This document shows positions 33,201 to 40,029 of a DNA stretch of 40,290 bases, one piece after another. The stretch is from Treponema sp. (GTDB taxonomy: Bacteria > Spirochaetota > Spirochaetia > Treponematales > Breznakiellaceae): positions 1 through 40,290 of the forward strand of contig JAIRYT010000081.1 of the NCBI GenBank assembly GCA_031267675.1. Reading direction: 5' to 3'. The position numbers were made by a program, and so were the translations under genes. Numbering within the stretch: the stretch's first letter is position 1; each line of letters starts with the position of its first letter. Below the pieces are notes generated by a model. That model had not been told where the DNA came from. It saw only the letters and a program-made list of their open reading frames with translations, and searched no databases.

Positions 33201-34042
33201 ATGCGCATACCCGTACGCGCCGCCGCCGTCCGCCGGCCGTTGTTCACCCGCTTGTCGTGCTGCCGGTATTCCCCGGAACCAACTGCGAATACGACATGGA
33301 TTACGCGTTTCGCAGGGCCGGAGCGCGTACGCGGCAGATTATATTCCGTAACCGCGGCGCGGCGGACATTGGCGCGTCAATCAACGAACTTGCCGCCGCA
33401 ATAAACGAAGCGCAGATTGTCGCCCTGTCCGGCGGTTTTAGCGCCGGCGACGAACCTGACGGTTCGGGTAAATTTATCGCCAACGCGCTTCGCTCGCCGG
33501 CCATTGTCGACGCGGTGCGGAATCTGCTTGAAAAGCGCGGCCTTATGCTGGGAATCTGCAACGGTTTTCAGGCGCTCATAAAGCTGGGACTTGTTCCCTA
33601 CGGACGCTATATCGAGGCCCGGGAAACATCGCCGGCGCTTACTTTTAACAATATTGGACGGCATGTGTCCCGCATGGTTCGGACCCGCGTCATGTCCACG
33701 CTTTCTCCCTGGCTGTTTTCCGAAGAAGCGGGCGCTGTCCATACGATTCCCGTAAGTCACGGCGAAGGCCGGCTCGTTCTGGACGAAACAGAAGCGCAGG
33801 CGCTTTTTGACGCGGGCCAAATTCCCTTTTGTTATGTTGACCGCCTGGGTAATCCCGCGATGGCGGAACCCGACAATCCAAACGGTTCCAGCCGCGCAAT
33901 CGAAGGCCTTACCAGTCCCGATGGACACATACTGGGCAAAATGGGCCATTCCGAACGATGCGGCGAATTTGTCCACGTCAATATTCCCGGAAATAAAAAC
34001 CAGCGGATTTTTGAATCCGGGGTATCCTATTTTGCCGGATAG
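30263..34042 (+). CDS. purL: Phosphoribosylformylglycinamidine synthase, single-chain
   Basis: It converts FGAR, glutamine and ATP to FGAM, the fourth step of purine synthesis. The 1259-residue protein is the fused form, with PurS-like, synthetase and glutaminase parts in one chain; this length fits the Clostridium-type large PurL. YWSDHCRHTTFNT near residue 230, FKNETHNHPTEIEPFGGAAT, GGATGRDGIGGATGSS and GGKDSMSGTY mark the synthetase. The C-terminal class-I glutaminase has PVFPGTNCEYD, GGFSAGDEPDGS, nucleophile Cys near residue 1099 in LGICNGFQAL, and PVSHGEGR. It is a stand-alone gene; nfnA follows with its own promoter. Confidence 0.97.
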   Translation: MPIKRVFVEKRRRFDWEARRLKTDLAGFLGNPKLAAAALRILYRYDVQGLDDEQFNKAVRYVFSEPQCDRVFIQDRVPALDGDLYFGIEYLPGQYDQKADSASQCVELAVGVKPKVHCAKIHVLSGGALDAGELDAVKKYLVNPVDSRIIENSNELPDTLDRPVREPSAVPVLNGFIRATAGGLSLLAGQYGLAMSAADLVFCRDYFANEKRDPSLAELRVLDTYWSDHCRHTTFNTILENIKVANNNTEIRAALELYNEARKEVYGKDSGKKCSLMDMALIGAKVLKKRGMLCDVDESKEINACTIKINAQFASQEGITKEPWLLLFKNETHNHPTEIEPFGGAATCLGGAIRDPLSGRAYVYQAMRISGSGDPRVPPAQTVPGKLPQIKIVREAAAGYSSYGNQIGLATGQVAEFYHQGYIAKHLELGAVIAAVPEAQVKRAEPEAGDVVLLIGGATGRDGIGGATGSSKMHSDKSVESAGAEVQKGNAVEERKLQRLFRRSEVSCRIKRCNDFGAGGVSVAVGELAAGLDIDLDAAPKKYAGLDGIELAISESQERMAVVCAPQDAPALIAAAAGENLEAVVIAKVTTGDKARLRMFWQKKMIVDLSRDFLDSNGAPRSADALISIESGELPSSDSAAPSLLQSIKAELASLRSCSRRGLQEHFDGSVGAGSVLFPWGGKEQATPECGMAALIPSLEKPSLTASIMCFGFDPELSSKNPYKGAKAAVKEALAKFACLGGDPFGARLSMQEYFERMENSVSWGKAAAALLGALEAQLALGVPAIGGKDSMSGTYRDADNDISVPPSIIVFAAGTTRADRVRSGALCGGGNTVLLFDELNNWDTFRSNLKAFARLVEADLVKAAYPVGAGGAGVSLALMCFGNEVGVEITPFKNQPCAGSFLAEIADIKKAREILEQCADAQWTIAARTTAEKVFRLKTPAETAEVSLDELRGAYEETLSAVYPQSSNAAYKEIPPYKNAHTRTRRRRPPAVVHPLVVLPVFPGTNCEYDMDYAFRRAGARTRQIIFRNRGAADIGASINELAAAINEAQIVALSGGFSAGDEPDGSGKFIANALRSPAIVDAVRNLLEKRGLMLGICNGFQALIKLGLVPYGRYIEARETSPALTFNNIGRHVSRMVRTRVMSTLSPWLFSEEAGAVHTIPVSHGEGRLVLDETEAQALFDAGQIPFCYVDRLGNPAMAEPDNPNGSSRAIEGLTSPDGHILGKMGHSERCGEFVHVNIPGNKNQRIFESGVSYFAG

Positions 34043-34080
34043 GTTTAAAACAAAACCGCGCAAAAATAAGCGCCGGCCCC

Positions 34081-34109
34081 TTAACATTTACTCCGTTTTG
34101 TATCATTAT
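34081..34109 (+). promoter_or_regulatory. nfnAB promoter, leaderless type
   Basis: TTAACA (34081-34086), 17 bp, CATTAT (34104-34109), then 6 nt (CATTAA) to ATG 34116. There is no ribosome binding site; the downstream gene nfnB has AGGAAA before its ATG. Confidence 0.5.
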
Positions 34110-34115
34110 CATTAA

Positions 34116-34952
34116 ATGCACAGGATCATTGACAAAAAACAATTGTCCGCCGACGTTTATGAAATGACAATAGAGGCGCCGCTTATTGCCGCCGCGCGCA
34201 GGGCGGGGCAGTTTGTTATTGTCCAGATTGATACCGACTGGGGCGAACGTATTCCGCTTACCATTGCCGACGCGGACAGTAAAAAGGGAACCCTTACCAT
34301 CGTGTTCCAGACGGCGGGCGCGACTACCCACAAGCTCGCGTTAAAAAATCCCGGCGATCATATTGAAAACATTCTTGGCCCGCTGGGCAATCCGACCCAT
34401 ATAAAAAAATTCGGCCATGTTGTTTGTGTGGGCGGCGGCATCGGCGTCGCGCCGCTGTACCCGATAGTTCAGGCAATGAAGGATGCGGGGAACAGGGTGT
34501 CGGTGATTATCGGCGCGCGAGCCAAAGAACTTGTTATTTTTGAGGATCGAATGCGTTCGTACGCGGACGAACTTGTCATTGTTACCGACGACGGCTCCTA
34601 CGGACGAAAGGCGCTGGTAACGGAACCGCTGGAAGAATACTGCAGGCAGGATCCAAAACCCGACATGAGCGTCGCCATCGGTCCTCCCATAATGATGAAG
34701 TTTTGCGAAAAAACGACCGCCGCGTTTGCGGTACCGATTTTGGTTTCACTTAACACAATCATGATCGACGGCACGGGAATGTGCGGCGGCTGCCGCGTTA
34801 CCGTAAACGGCGAAACAAAATTTGTCTGCGTGGACGGTCCCGAATTTGACGGCCACAAAGTTGATTTTGACAATATGATGCTTCGCATGAAAGCGTTCAA
34901 GGAACGTGAAGATATGGATCGCCACAACTGCCGCGTGGGACTAGTAGGCTGA
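34116..34952 (+). CDS. nfnA: NfnA-like ferredoxin-NADP reductase alpha subunit
   Basis: A 278-residue FAD/NAD-binding protein of the sulfide dehydrogenase/dihydroorotate-dehydrogenase electron-transfer family. FAD contact: RRAGQFVIVQIDTD; nucleotide-binding: VVCVGGGIGVAPLYPIVQAM; the C-terminal [2Fe-2S] site is DGTGMCGGCRVTVNGETKFV followed by CVDGPEF. Together with the next gene it forms the NfnAB type, an electron-bifurcating NADH-dependent ferredoxin:NADP+ oxidoreductase. Such enzymes balance redox carriers in fermenting and acetogenic anaerobes. It could also be annotated as a sulfide dehydrogenase subunit; pairing with a GltD-like protein favours Nfn. The assignment is by family and context, not by assay. 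Confidence 0.87.
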   Translation: MHRIIDKKQLSADVYEMTIEAPLIAAARRAGQFVIVQIDTDWGERIPLTIADADSKKGTLTIVFQTAGATTHKLALKNPGDHIENILGPLGNPTHIKKFGHVVCVGGGIGVAPLYPIVQAMKDAGNRVSVIIGARAKELVIFEDRMRSYADELVIVTDDGSYGRKALVTEPLEEYCRQDPKPDMSVAIGPPIMMKFCEKTTAAFAVPILVSLNTIMIDGTGMCGGCRVTVNGETKFVCVDGPEFDGHKVDFDNMMLRMKAFKEREDMDRHNCRVGLVG

Positions 34953-34980
34953 TTAGGCTAAAAGATTAGGAAAAGAATGT

Positions 34981-36498
34981 ATGAGCGCAAAAACAAAAAC
35001 TGAATTTGAGGCCCTGGCGCAAACTCTGCTTAAGCCCGTTCTTGATAAAAAGGCCGCAGGCGAAAAACCCGGCGCCAAAGAACGCGCGGCAATTCCCCCG
35101 CAGGAAATGCCGGTACAGGCGGCGGATGTCCGCAATAAAAACATGAGCGAGGTCGCCCTGGGGTACACACAGGCGCAGGCGCGGCTTGAAGCGGAGCGCT
35201 GTCTTGGCTGTAAAAACCAGCCCTGTGTTTCCGGTTGTCCGGTCGCGGTTCCCATTCCCCGCTTTATCGCGCGGATACAGGACGGCGATTTTAAGAGAGC
35301 GGTTGATATAGTTAAAGAAACAAACCTGCTTCCTGCGGTCTGCGGCCGGGTGTGTCCGCAGGAAAAACAATGCCAGGCGGAATGCACACTGGGAAAAATG
35401 TTAAAAAGCGTGGACGCCGCCGTCGCCATCGGACGGCTTGAACGCTTTGTCGCCGATTGGGAGCGCGAACAGGGCCTGACAACCATTCCCCCAGTAAAGG
35501 CGCCGACCGGAAAGCGCGTGGCTGTTATCGGCTCAGGGCCTGCGGGGCTTACCGTTGCCGCCGATGTCGCCCGTGAAGGGCACGATGTTACCATACTGGA
35601 AGCGTTCCATAAACCCGGCGGCGTAATGGTTTACGGCATTCCCGAATTTCGCCTTCCCAAGGTGATTGTACAAAGCGAAGTTGACATACTGTTAAAAATG
35701 GGCGTAAAGCTCCAATGTAACTTTCTTGCCGGACGCACCGGAAAACTGGAAGATATGCTTGCGAAAAGCAGCGGCAATTCGCCCGCATCGGGATACGATG
35801 CCGTGTTTATCGGCGTTGGCGCGGGTCTGCCCAAATTTTTGGGCATTGAAGGCGAAAACCTTGTGGGCGTTATGAGCGCGAACGAATATTTAACCCGCGC
35901 GAATTTAATGAAGGCCTATGACGAGGCCAATGCCGCCACTCCCATGTATCGTTCAAAACGCGCTGCGGTAATTGGCGGCGGTAATGTGGCAATGGACGCG
36001 GCGCGTATGGCAAAGCGTCTTGGCGCGGACGAGGTTCACGTTATTTACCGCCGCACCAGGGGCGAAATGCCCGCGCGCGCCGAAGAAATCGAACATGCCG
36101 CGGAAGAAGGAATTACCTTTGACTTTTTGCGGAACCCGGTCCGCTTTTTGGGCGACGCGCAGGGCCGCGTTACCGGCATGGAACTGCTAAAATACGAACT
36201 TGGTGAAAGTGATGAATCGGGCAGGAGGAGTCCGGTGACAATTAAAGGCTCCGAATATCAGACGGTTTTTGACACGGTAATTGTCGCCCTGGGGAACGAA
36301 AGCAATCCCCTGCTGACCCGGACAACTCCGGGGCTTAACGCCGATAAACGCGGACGTATTCTTGTTGACAAAAACCAAAAAACCAGTCTTGACCGGGTGT
36401 ATGCCGGCGGCGATATTGTACTGGGAGCGGCTACCGTTATCCTTGCAATGGGCGAAGGCAGACAGGCGGCGGCGGCAATCAACCAGTTGTTATCATAG
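34981..36498 (+). CDS. nfnB: NfnB-like GltD-family FAD/iron-sulfur oxidoreductase
   Basis: A 505-residue protein resembling the small subunit of glutamate synthase. The N-terminal region carries two iron-sulfur motifs: RCLGCKNQPCVSGCPVAVPI (about residue 77 on) and LPAVCGRVCPQEKQCQAECT. Then follow two dinucleotide folds, VAVIGSGPAGLTVAADVARE and AAVIGGGNVAMDAARMAKRL, with FAD contact YAGGDIVLGAATVILAMGEG at the C-terminus. No large glutamate synthase subunit is adjacent; nfnA is, hence NfnB. AGGAAA ribosome binding site; 28-nt gap after nfnA. Confidence 0.88.
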   Translation: MSAKTKTEFEALAQTLLKPVLDKKAAGEKPGAKERAAIPPQEMPVQAADVRNKNMSEVALGYTQAQARLEAERCLGCKNQPCVSGCPVAVPIPRFIARIQDGDFKRAVDIVKETNLLPAVCGRVCPQEKQCQAECTLGKMLKSVDAAVAIGRLERFVADWEREQGLTTIPPVKAPTGKRVAVIGSGPAGLTVAADVAREGHDVTILEAFHKPGGVMVYGIPEFRLPKVIVQSEVDILLKMGVKLQCNFLAGRTGKLEDMLAKSSGNSPASGYDAVFIGVGAGLPKFLGIEGENLVGVMSANEYLTRANLMKAYDEANAATPMYRSKRAAVIGGGNVAMDAARMAKRLGADEVHVIYRRTRGEMPARAEEIEHAAEEGITFDFLRNPVRFLGDAQGRVTGMELLKYELGESDESGRRSPVTIKGSEYQTVFDTVIVALGNESNPLLTRTTPGLNADKRGRILVDKNQKTSLDRVYAGGDIVLGAATVILAMGEGRQAAAAINQLLS

Positions 36499-36523
36499 CG
36501 CGGTTACAAAGACAACGTGACAA

Positions 36524-36552
36524 TTGCATTTTCCCTCTTAATTCATTACTAT
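36524..36552 (+). promoter_or_regulatory. Promoter of the TPR gene, leaderless type
   Basis: TTGCAT (36524-36529), 17 bp, TACTAT (36547-36552), then 7 nt to GTG 36560. A shifted -10 (TATATA, 36550-36555) is an alternative. Confidence 0.4.
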
Positions 36553-36559
36553 ATAAAAC

Positions 36560-37390
36560 GTGAATAGAATGAGAACGATGGTCGCCCGGACGCGGTTTTT
36601 TGCGGTTATTGCTTTTGGAGTTTTTGGCGCTGCTTTTGGCACCGCGCTTTTTGCGCAGGAACCCGAACAGATTCCGCCGGACCCGGCTCCGGTCGCTCCG
36701 ACTCCGGCCGCTCCCGCTCCCGCCGCTCCCGCCCAGGCTCCGGCAGCTCCGACTCCGGCAGCCCAGGTTCCGGCGCGGCGGCCCGACGCGCTCCAGAATT
36801 ACCGGATTGGCCGCGATATGGAAACCCGTAACCGCCTTGAAGAAGCCAATTCCTACTATTCCGCGGCGGTTCGAATATGTATGGAAGAAATAAGCCGCAA
36901 TAATTCCAACATGGATTCGTATACCGTTCTTGTCTGGTCGCTGCTCCGCCAGCGCCGTTACAGCGAGGTAATAACCTGGGGCGAGCGGGCGCTGGTAATC
37001 AACGCCAACGATTTTCGTATTATAGAAACAATGGGCGAAGCGTATTTTTTTCTTAACGACTACATTCATTCCCTTGCGATGATGCAGCGTTATACGTCTT
37101 CCATGCCGCGCGGCGAACGCGCTTCTACCGCGTTTTTCTTTATGGGCGAAATTTACCGCAACCAAAAAAAATATAATCTTGCCGACATTGCCTATACGAC
37201 CGCGGTAACACTGGAGGGAAGCATGGCGGTGTGGTGGTTTCGCCTTGGATCGGTGAGGGAATCGACCGGAGACCCGGTTCAGGCTGTTCCCGCCTATGAA
37301 CGCGCCGTCGCGCTTAATCCGGCTTACCGCGAAGCCGCCGAAGCGCTGGAGCGCTCACGGCGGCAGGCGGCGCTTCGTCCGCAGCAATAA
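36560..37390 (+). CDS. Exported TPR-repeat protein with Pro/Ala-rich linker
   Basis: A 276-residue protein from GTG 36560; ATG 36569 and 36578 are alternatives. The signal peptide FFAVIAFGVFGAAFGTALFA ends near residue 33, with AQ after cleavage. A linker of about 45 residues made almost wholly of Pro and Ala (repeats like APAAPAQ) spans residues 38-75. Residues 80-270 contain about four TPR-like helical pairs: RLEEANSYYSAAVRICMEE, RYSEVITWGERALVINAND, KYNLADIAYTTAVTLEG and VQAVPAYERAVALNP. It is periplasmic or outer-membrane associated and probably a scaffold in a complex. It ends 1 nt before the convergent Gx transporter gene. Confidence 0.85.
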   Translation: MNRMRTMVARTRFFAVIAFGVFGAAFGTALFAQEPEQIPPDPAPVAPTPAAPAPAAPAQAPAAPTPAAQVPARRPDALQNYRIGRDMETRNRLEEANSYYSAAVRICMEEISRNNSNMDSYTVLVWSLLRQRRYSEVITWGERALVINANDFRIIETMGEAYFFLNDYIHSLAMMQRYTSSMPRGERASTAFFFMGEIYRNQKKYNLADIAYTTAVTLEGSMAVWWFRLGSVRESTGDPVQAVPAYERAVALNPAYREAAEALERSRRQAALRPQQ

Positions 37391-37391
37391 T

Positions 37392-38534
37392 TCATTTTTG
37401 GCACAGCATAGTATCCAGCCACTGTATCAGCCCGTGTACCGATAATTTTTGTCTGTGCGCCGGGTCCGGTTTTATTCTGCCGTTAAAGCGCGACAATACC
37501 GCAAAACTGTCGCCAAGGTATACGCCCAGAACACCCAGAATGCCCAGAATGCCGGGAATGAGCGAAGGACTCGCCATCAGCGCGGAAAGCATAAAAAGCC
37601 CCTGCAGTGTAAGCGCTTTAAGAATACCGGAACGAAGGCTCCCCTCGGCAAGAACAAAGGGCCCTGCTTCCCAGATGATTTTTCCAAAGGGCGGAAACAG
37701 ATTTACGGCTGTTACCAAAACCAGCGCGGCAATGGTGAATAAAACCCGGACCCGTTTTTTATAAACCAGCGCGGCAAAAAAGAATATGGCGAACAAAAGC
37801 GCTTTTACCGCCAGTGATGAAACAAGAAGAAAAAACAGCATCAACGCAAGCGTAAAAAAAATCCGTACAAGCTCTTTTGCGCCTCCCCCCGGACCGGGAG
37901 CGGAAACTTTATCCACCCGGGTTTTTTGCCCGGTAAGTTGTATCCGGCTTTTTATCCATGCCGATTGTTTACCAAACGCCTCCGCAAAAAGCCCCAGCAG
38001 CATACCGCTTATAATTCCCGCGGCAAGAAAGGGCGGCGCAAGAAAACGCGCGCTTTCGCCCAAAAGAAGAAAGCGCGCCAAAACAATCTGCGCCGCGTTA
38101 CTGGCAAACGCTCCGGCAATACCGATTCCCGCAAGGCTTACGGGAATATTCCGCGAAGCGCGTAAGCTGCCAAGCGCATACATAAGCGCCGCAGAACCTG
38201 TGGTACCGGCAAGCGAAAAGATAAACACATACGAAAAAAGGCTCCCTGTAATCAAAGCCTGACCAAGCAGTTTTACCACGGCCAGCAGACAATATTCCCG
38301 AAGGGAAAAAAGCGTTTTTTGTTTTTGTGCCGCTAAAGGGCCCGCTGACAGCGGTTCGGCGCGGACCGGCCAAAGAGCTACAAGCAGCGGAAGGTTCGCA
38401 AGGCCAATCCGCATGAACGGCAGCGGTTTTGGAACAAGATAATCTATCGCGGAAAGAAAAAGGCTCAATCCCCCCAAAAGACCAATGTCGGTGGGCGCTT
38501 CACCGGCGGTATCGCTACCAGGAAACCGCATCAA
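37392..38534 (-). CDS. Gx transporter / heptaprenyl diphosphate synthase component I-like membrane protein
   Basis: A 380-residue membrane protein. The N-terminal half shows the family start (DIGLLGGLSLFLSAIDYLV, then RIGLANLPLLVALW), as in Hpre_diP_synt_I/Gx transporter proteins (PF07456), with helices to about residue 205. A hydrophilic linker then leads to a second hydrophobic half (about residues 225-345) resembling an ECF T component (LALMLFFLLVSSLAVKALLF), which would give a fused transporter-like architecture. It overlaps the NusG-II gene by 20 nt and is the last gene of the operon with NFU. The name of the family is historical; a prenyl synthase role is not supported, and transport of an unknown cofactor is more plausible. 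Confidence 0.75.
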   Translation of the reverse strand: MMRFPGSDTAGEAPTDIGLLGGLSLFLSAIDYLVPKPLPFMRIGLANLPLLVALWPVRAEPLSAGPLAAQKQKTLFSLREYCLLAVVKLLGQALITGSLFSYVFIFSLAGTTGSAALMYALGSLRASRNIPVSLAGIGIAGAFASNAAQIVLARFLLLGESARFLAPPFLAAGIISGMLLGLFAEAFGKQSAWIKSRIQLTGQKTRVDKVSAPGPGGGAKELVRIFFTLALMLFFLLVSSLAVKALLFAIFFFAALVYKKRVRVLFTIAALVLVTAVNLFPPFGKIIWEAGPFVLAEGSLRSGILKALTLQGLFMLSALMASPSLIPGILGILGVLGVYLGDSFAVLSRFNGRIKPDPAHRQKLSVHGLIQWLDTMLCQK

Positions 38535-38913
38535 TATCCTGTATATCCTGTGTATTCGAAGTGTTTTCTACCGAAAGAAAAACGCCGTTGGGAAGACAGG
38601 CGATCCACTGGCCCCGGCGGCCAACAGCCCCGGATGCGACGCAGATCTGGTTCCGGCAGGGCGACGAAATAATGCGCGCCTGTCCGCCTGAAAGCGCCAC
38701 CCGGGTTACGCCAAGCGGGCCTTCAACATCTACGATTGTTTCGCTGTTATTTATGGGATACAGATAGCGGTCGTGCACGCCCCGTAGCACAAAACGCGGA
38801 CTCCCGCCCGAACCGTACGCCCGCAAAGAAAAAAACACCGTAACAGCGGCGCAAAAAAACAGGAGAACAAAATCAAACGCGCGCAGGCGCGGTTTTTGCT
38901 GCGCCGGACTCAT
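38515..38913 (-). CDS. NusG domain II-containing membrane-anchored protein
   Basis: A 132-residue protein with an N-terminal membrane anchor (FDFVLLFFCAAVTVFFSL) and an extracytoplasmic NusG domain II-type beta barrel (Pfam PF07009). Conserved residues include a Cys in SPCRNQICVASGAVG and the GQWIACLPNGVF stretch; the cysteine trio is typical. Such proteins usually neighbour Gx transporter-like genes, as here, in spirochaetes and Firmicutes, and may partner them. It starts 11 nt after NFU; the ribosome binding site is weak (AGGGGTG). Confidence 0.85.
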   Translation of the reverse strand: MSPAQQKPRLRAFDFVLLFFCAAVTVFFSLRAYGSGGSPRFVLRGVHDRYLYPINNSETIVDVEGPLGVTRVALSGGQARIISSPCRNQICVASGAVGRRGQWIACLPNGVFLSVENTSNTQDIQDIDAVSW

Positions 38914-38924
38914 TACTGCCGGGA

Positions 38925-39146
38925 TTACACCCCTACCACAGCGCTTACTTCGGGGACTTCTTTTTTAAGGTAGCTTTCGATACCGTTTTTTAGCGTCATG
39001 GTAGCCATGGGGCAGCCGCAGCACGCGCCGGTAAGTTTAACCGAAACCTTGCCGTCTGAACTTACCGAAACAAATTCAACGTCCCCGCCGTCAGCCTGAA
39101 GCGAAGGACGAACGCTTTCAAGGGCGGTCTTTACTTTTTCTTCCAT
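38925..39146 (-). CDS. NifU-like (NFU) iron-sulfur scaffold domain protein
   Basis: A 73-residue stand-alone NFU domain that carries and delivers [4Fe-4S] clusters to apoproteins. ATG 39146 is chosen because GGAGG lies 8 nt upstream; the longer frame adds five residues. VKTALESVRPSLQADGGDVE and the cluster motif GACCGCPMATMTLKNGIE (Cys42 and Cys45) match the family fully. It is first gene of a three-gene operon with the NusG-II protein and the Gx transporter, and could supply clusters to the many iron-sulfur enzymes of this anaerobe. Confidence 0.94.
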   Translation of the reverse strand: MEEKVKTALESVRPSLQADGGDVEFVSVSSDGKVSVKLTGACCGCPMATMTLKNGIESYLKKEVPEVSAVVGV

Positions 39147-39163
39147 TGTGCAATCCTCCATCG

Positions 39164-39190
39164 ATTATAACATACTACCAAAACAGTCAA
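39164..39190 (-). promoter_or_regulatory. Extended -10 promoter of the NFU operon
   Basis: Minus strand: TTGACT (39190-39185), 15 bp, and a perfect TATAAT (39169-39164) with TG one base upstream (TGTTATAAT). The short leader contains GGAGG, so unlike many neighbours this gene is not leaderless. Confidence 0.65.
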
Positions 39191-39201
39191 GAAAGAACAA
39201 T

Positions 39202-39216
39202 CCGGGCTGCGCCCGG
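39202..39216 (-). terminator. GC-rich hairpin downstream of hicB-like gene
   Basis: CCGGGC-TGC-GCCCGG is a perfect 6-bp stem. On the minus strand it is followed by ATTGTTCTTTCTT, a weak T-rich tail, so it may end the hicB transcript. Confidence 0.45.
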
Positions 39217-39221
39217 CAACC

Positions 39222-39342
39222 AAATTCGCAAGCTGCGCAGCAACTCGGTGGGGATTGACCTTTAGGTCAGCAGCCGTCAGCCTGCCCAGCGAATAAATTC
39301 GCAAGCTGCGCAACAGCCCGGCGGGGATTGACCTTTAGGCGG
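39222..39342. repeat. Direct duplication of about 48 bp around the hicB stop
   Basis: AAATTCGCAAGCTGCGCA followed by CGG(T/C)GGGGATTGACCTTTAGG occurs at 39222-39270 and again at 39295-39342. The second copy includes the stop codon of the hicB-like gene, so the gene's 3' end was copied or is a relic of a tandem duplication. Confidence 0.85.
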
Positions 39343-39646
39343 CTTTCTCATCCATCCACTTTGGAATGCTGACCGTTCTCACCGCATGTTCGTCTTTGAG
39401 TTCCGCCCGTATCAAATTGACAAACTCCCTTTTGTTTGTCTTAATTTTGTCCGCATGACTGGCAGGAGGTATGTTCTGTTTATTTTCCGCGATATAACCA
39501 AGCCACTGCCTTAACCCTGATTCAGCCATATACATAGCATTGCCCAGGCTCTTTCCTTCACTTATACACCCGGGTAAATCAGGATAGGTGATAGTATAAC
39601 TTCCGTCTTTATTCTTGTGAAAAACAGCCGGAAAAACATATTCCAT
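39335..39646 (-). CDS. HicB-like antitoxin
   Basis: A 103-residue protein. ATG 39646 is chosen because AAGGAGC precedes it and the family core starts there (MEYVFPAVFHKNKDGSYTIT); a longer open frame to 39835 crosses the promoter. The N-terminal HicB fold reads YPDLPGCISEGKSLGNAMYM with AESGLRQWL. The tail (LIRAELKDEHAVRTVSIPKW) is not a plain ribbon-helix-helix or HTH that I can name. No hicA gene is next to it on either side, so it is an orphan in this window. HicB proteins neutralise the HicA mRNA interferase and repress their own promoter. An operator-like motif in the promoter supports autoregulation. Confidence 0.82.
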   Translation of the reverse strand: MEYVFPAVFHKNKDGSYTITYPDLPGCISEGKSLGNAMYMAESGLRQWLGYIAENKQNIPPASHADKIKTNKREFVNLIRAELKDEHAVRTVSIPKWMDEKAA

Positions 39647-39731
39647 ATCTTGCTCCTTAGCCGATGCCGGTAATCCGTTGATCTCATTATGATTGGACAC
39701 TTGGACTGACCGGCATACACCTTCGGGTATT

Positions 39732-39760
39732 AGTATATTGCGTAAGTTACGTAATGTCAA
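39732..39760 (-). promoter_or_regulatory. hicB promoter with operator-like repeats in the spacer
   Basis: Minus strand: perfect -35 TTGACA (39760-39755), 17 bp, TATACT (39737-39732). The spacer reads TTACGTAAC then TTACGCAA, two direct near-copies that also form an imperfect palindrome. Downstream in the leader of about 80 nt, ATGCCGGT/ACCGGCAT (39664-39671 and 39709-39716) can form a stem that ends just before the ribosome binding site. Confidence 0.65.
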
Positions 39761-40029
39761 GTGTTCGGTATTTTTAACGTTACCCAAGGCTTTGGAAATC
39801 AAAAGAGAATTTACCACCAGCCACGCTAATATCACGAATGCGGCGGAGGTTAAACAGACCTGTTATGTGTAATTTGCCCAAACAATTGAAACTTACCTCC
39901 AAAACCCTTGACATTGTTAAAACATTGTATTATATAAAACAGACATTTCAAGGAAAGCCCTTGGTGTCAAATTACATTCAAAAAAGCCTCTAATTGCAAT
40001 ATATAATGTAAAAGAAAATAATTAAGGAA
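39761..40029 (+). promoter_or_regulatory. Intergenic region with promoter for the P-loop gene
   Basis: TTGACA (39908-39913), 17 bp, TATATA (39931-39936) is a strong promoter. ACATTGT occurs twice (39911-39917 and 39922-39928) over the -35 and spacer, as an operator might. A second perfect TATAAT lies at 40002-40007. CAAGG/CCTTG at 39949-39963 can form a small hairpin. No complete gene is seen here. Confidence 0.5.

Noticed and set aside
39647-39835. N-terminal extension of the HicB-like protein
   Set aside because: It crosses the predicted promoter and leader; AAGGAGC and the family core support ATG 39646.
39951-40020. Short coding frame ending YNVKENN upstream of the P-loop gene, as a possible antitoxin
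   Set aside because: It has no start codon and is closed by a stop after about 24 codons; it is best seen as leader sequence.
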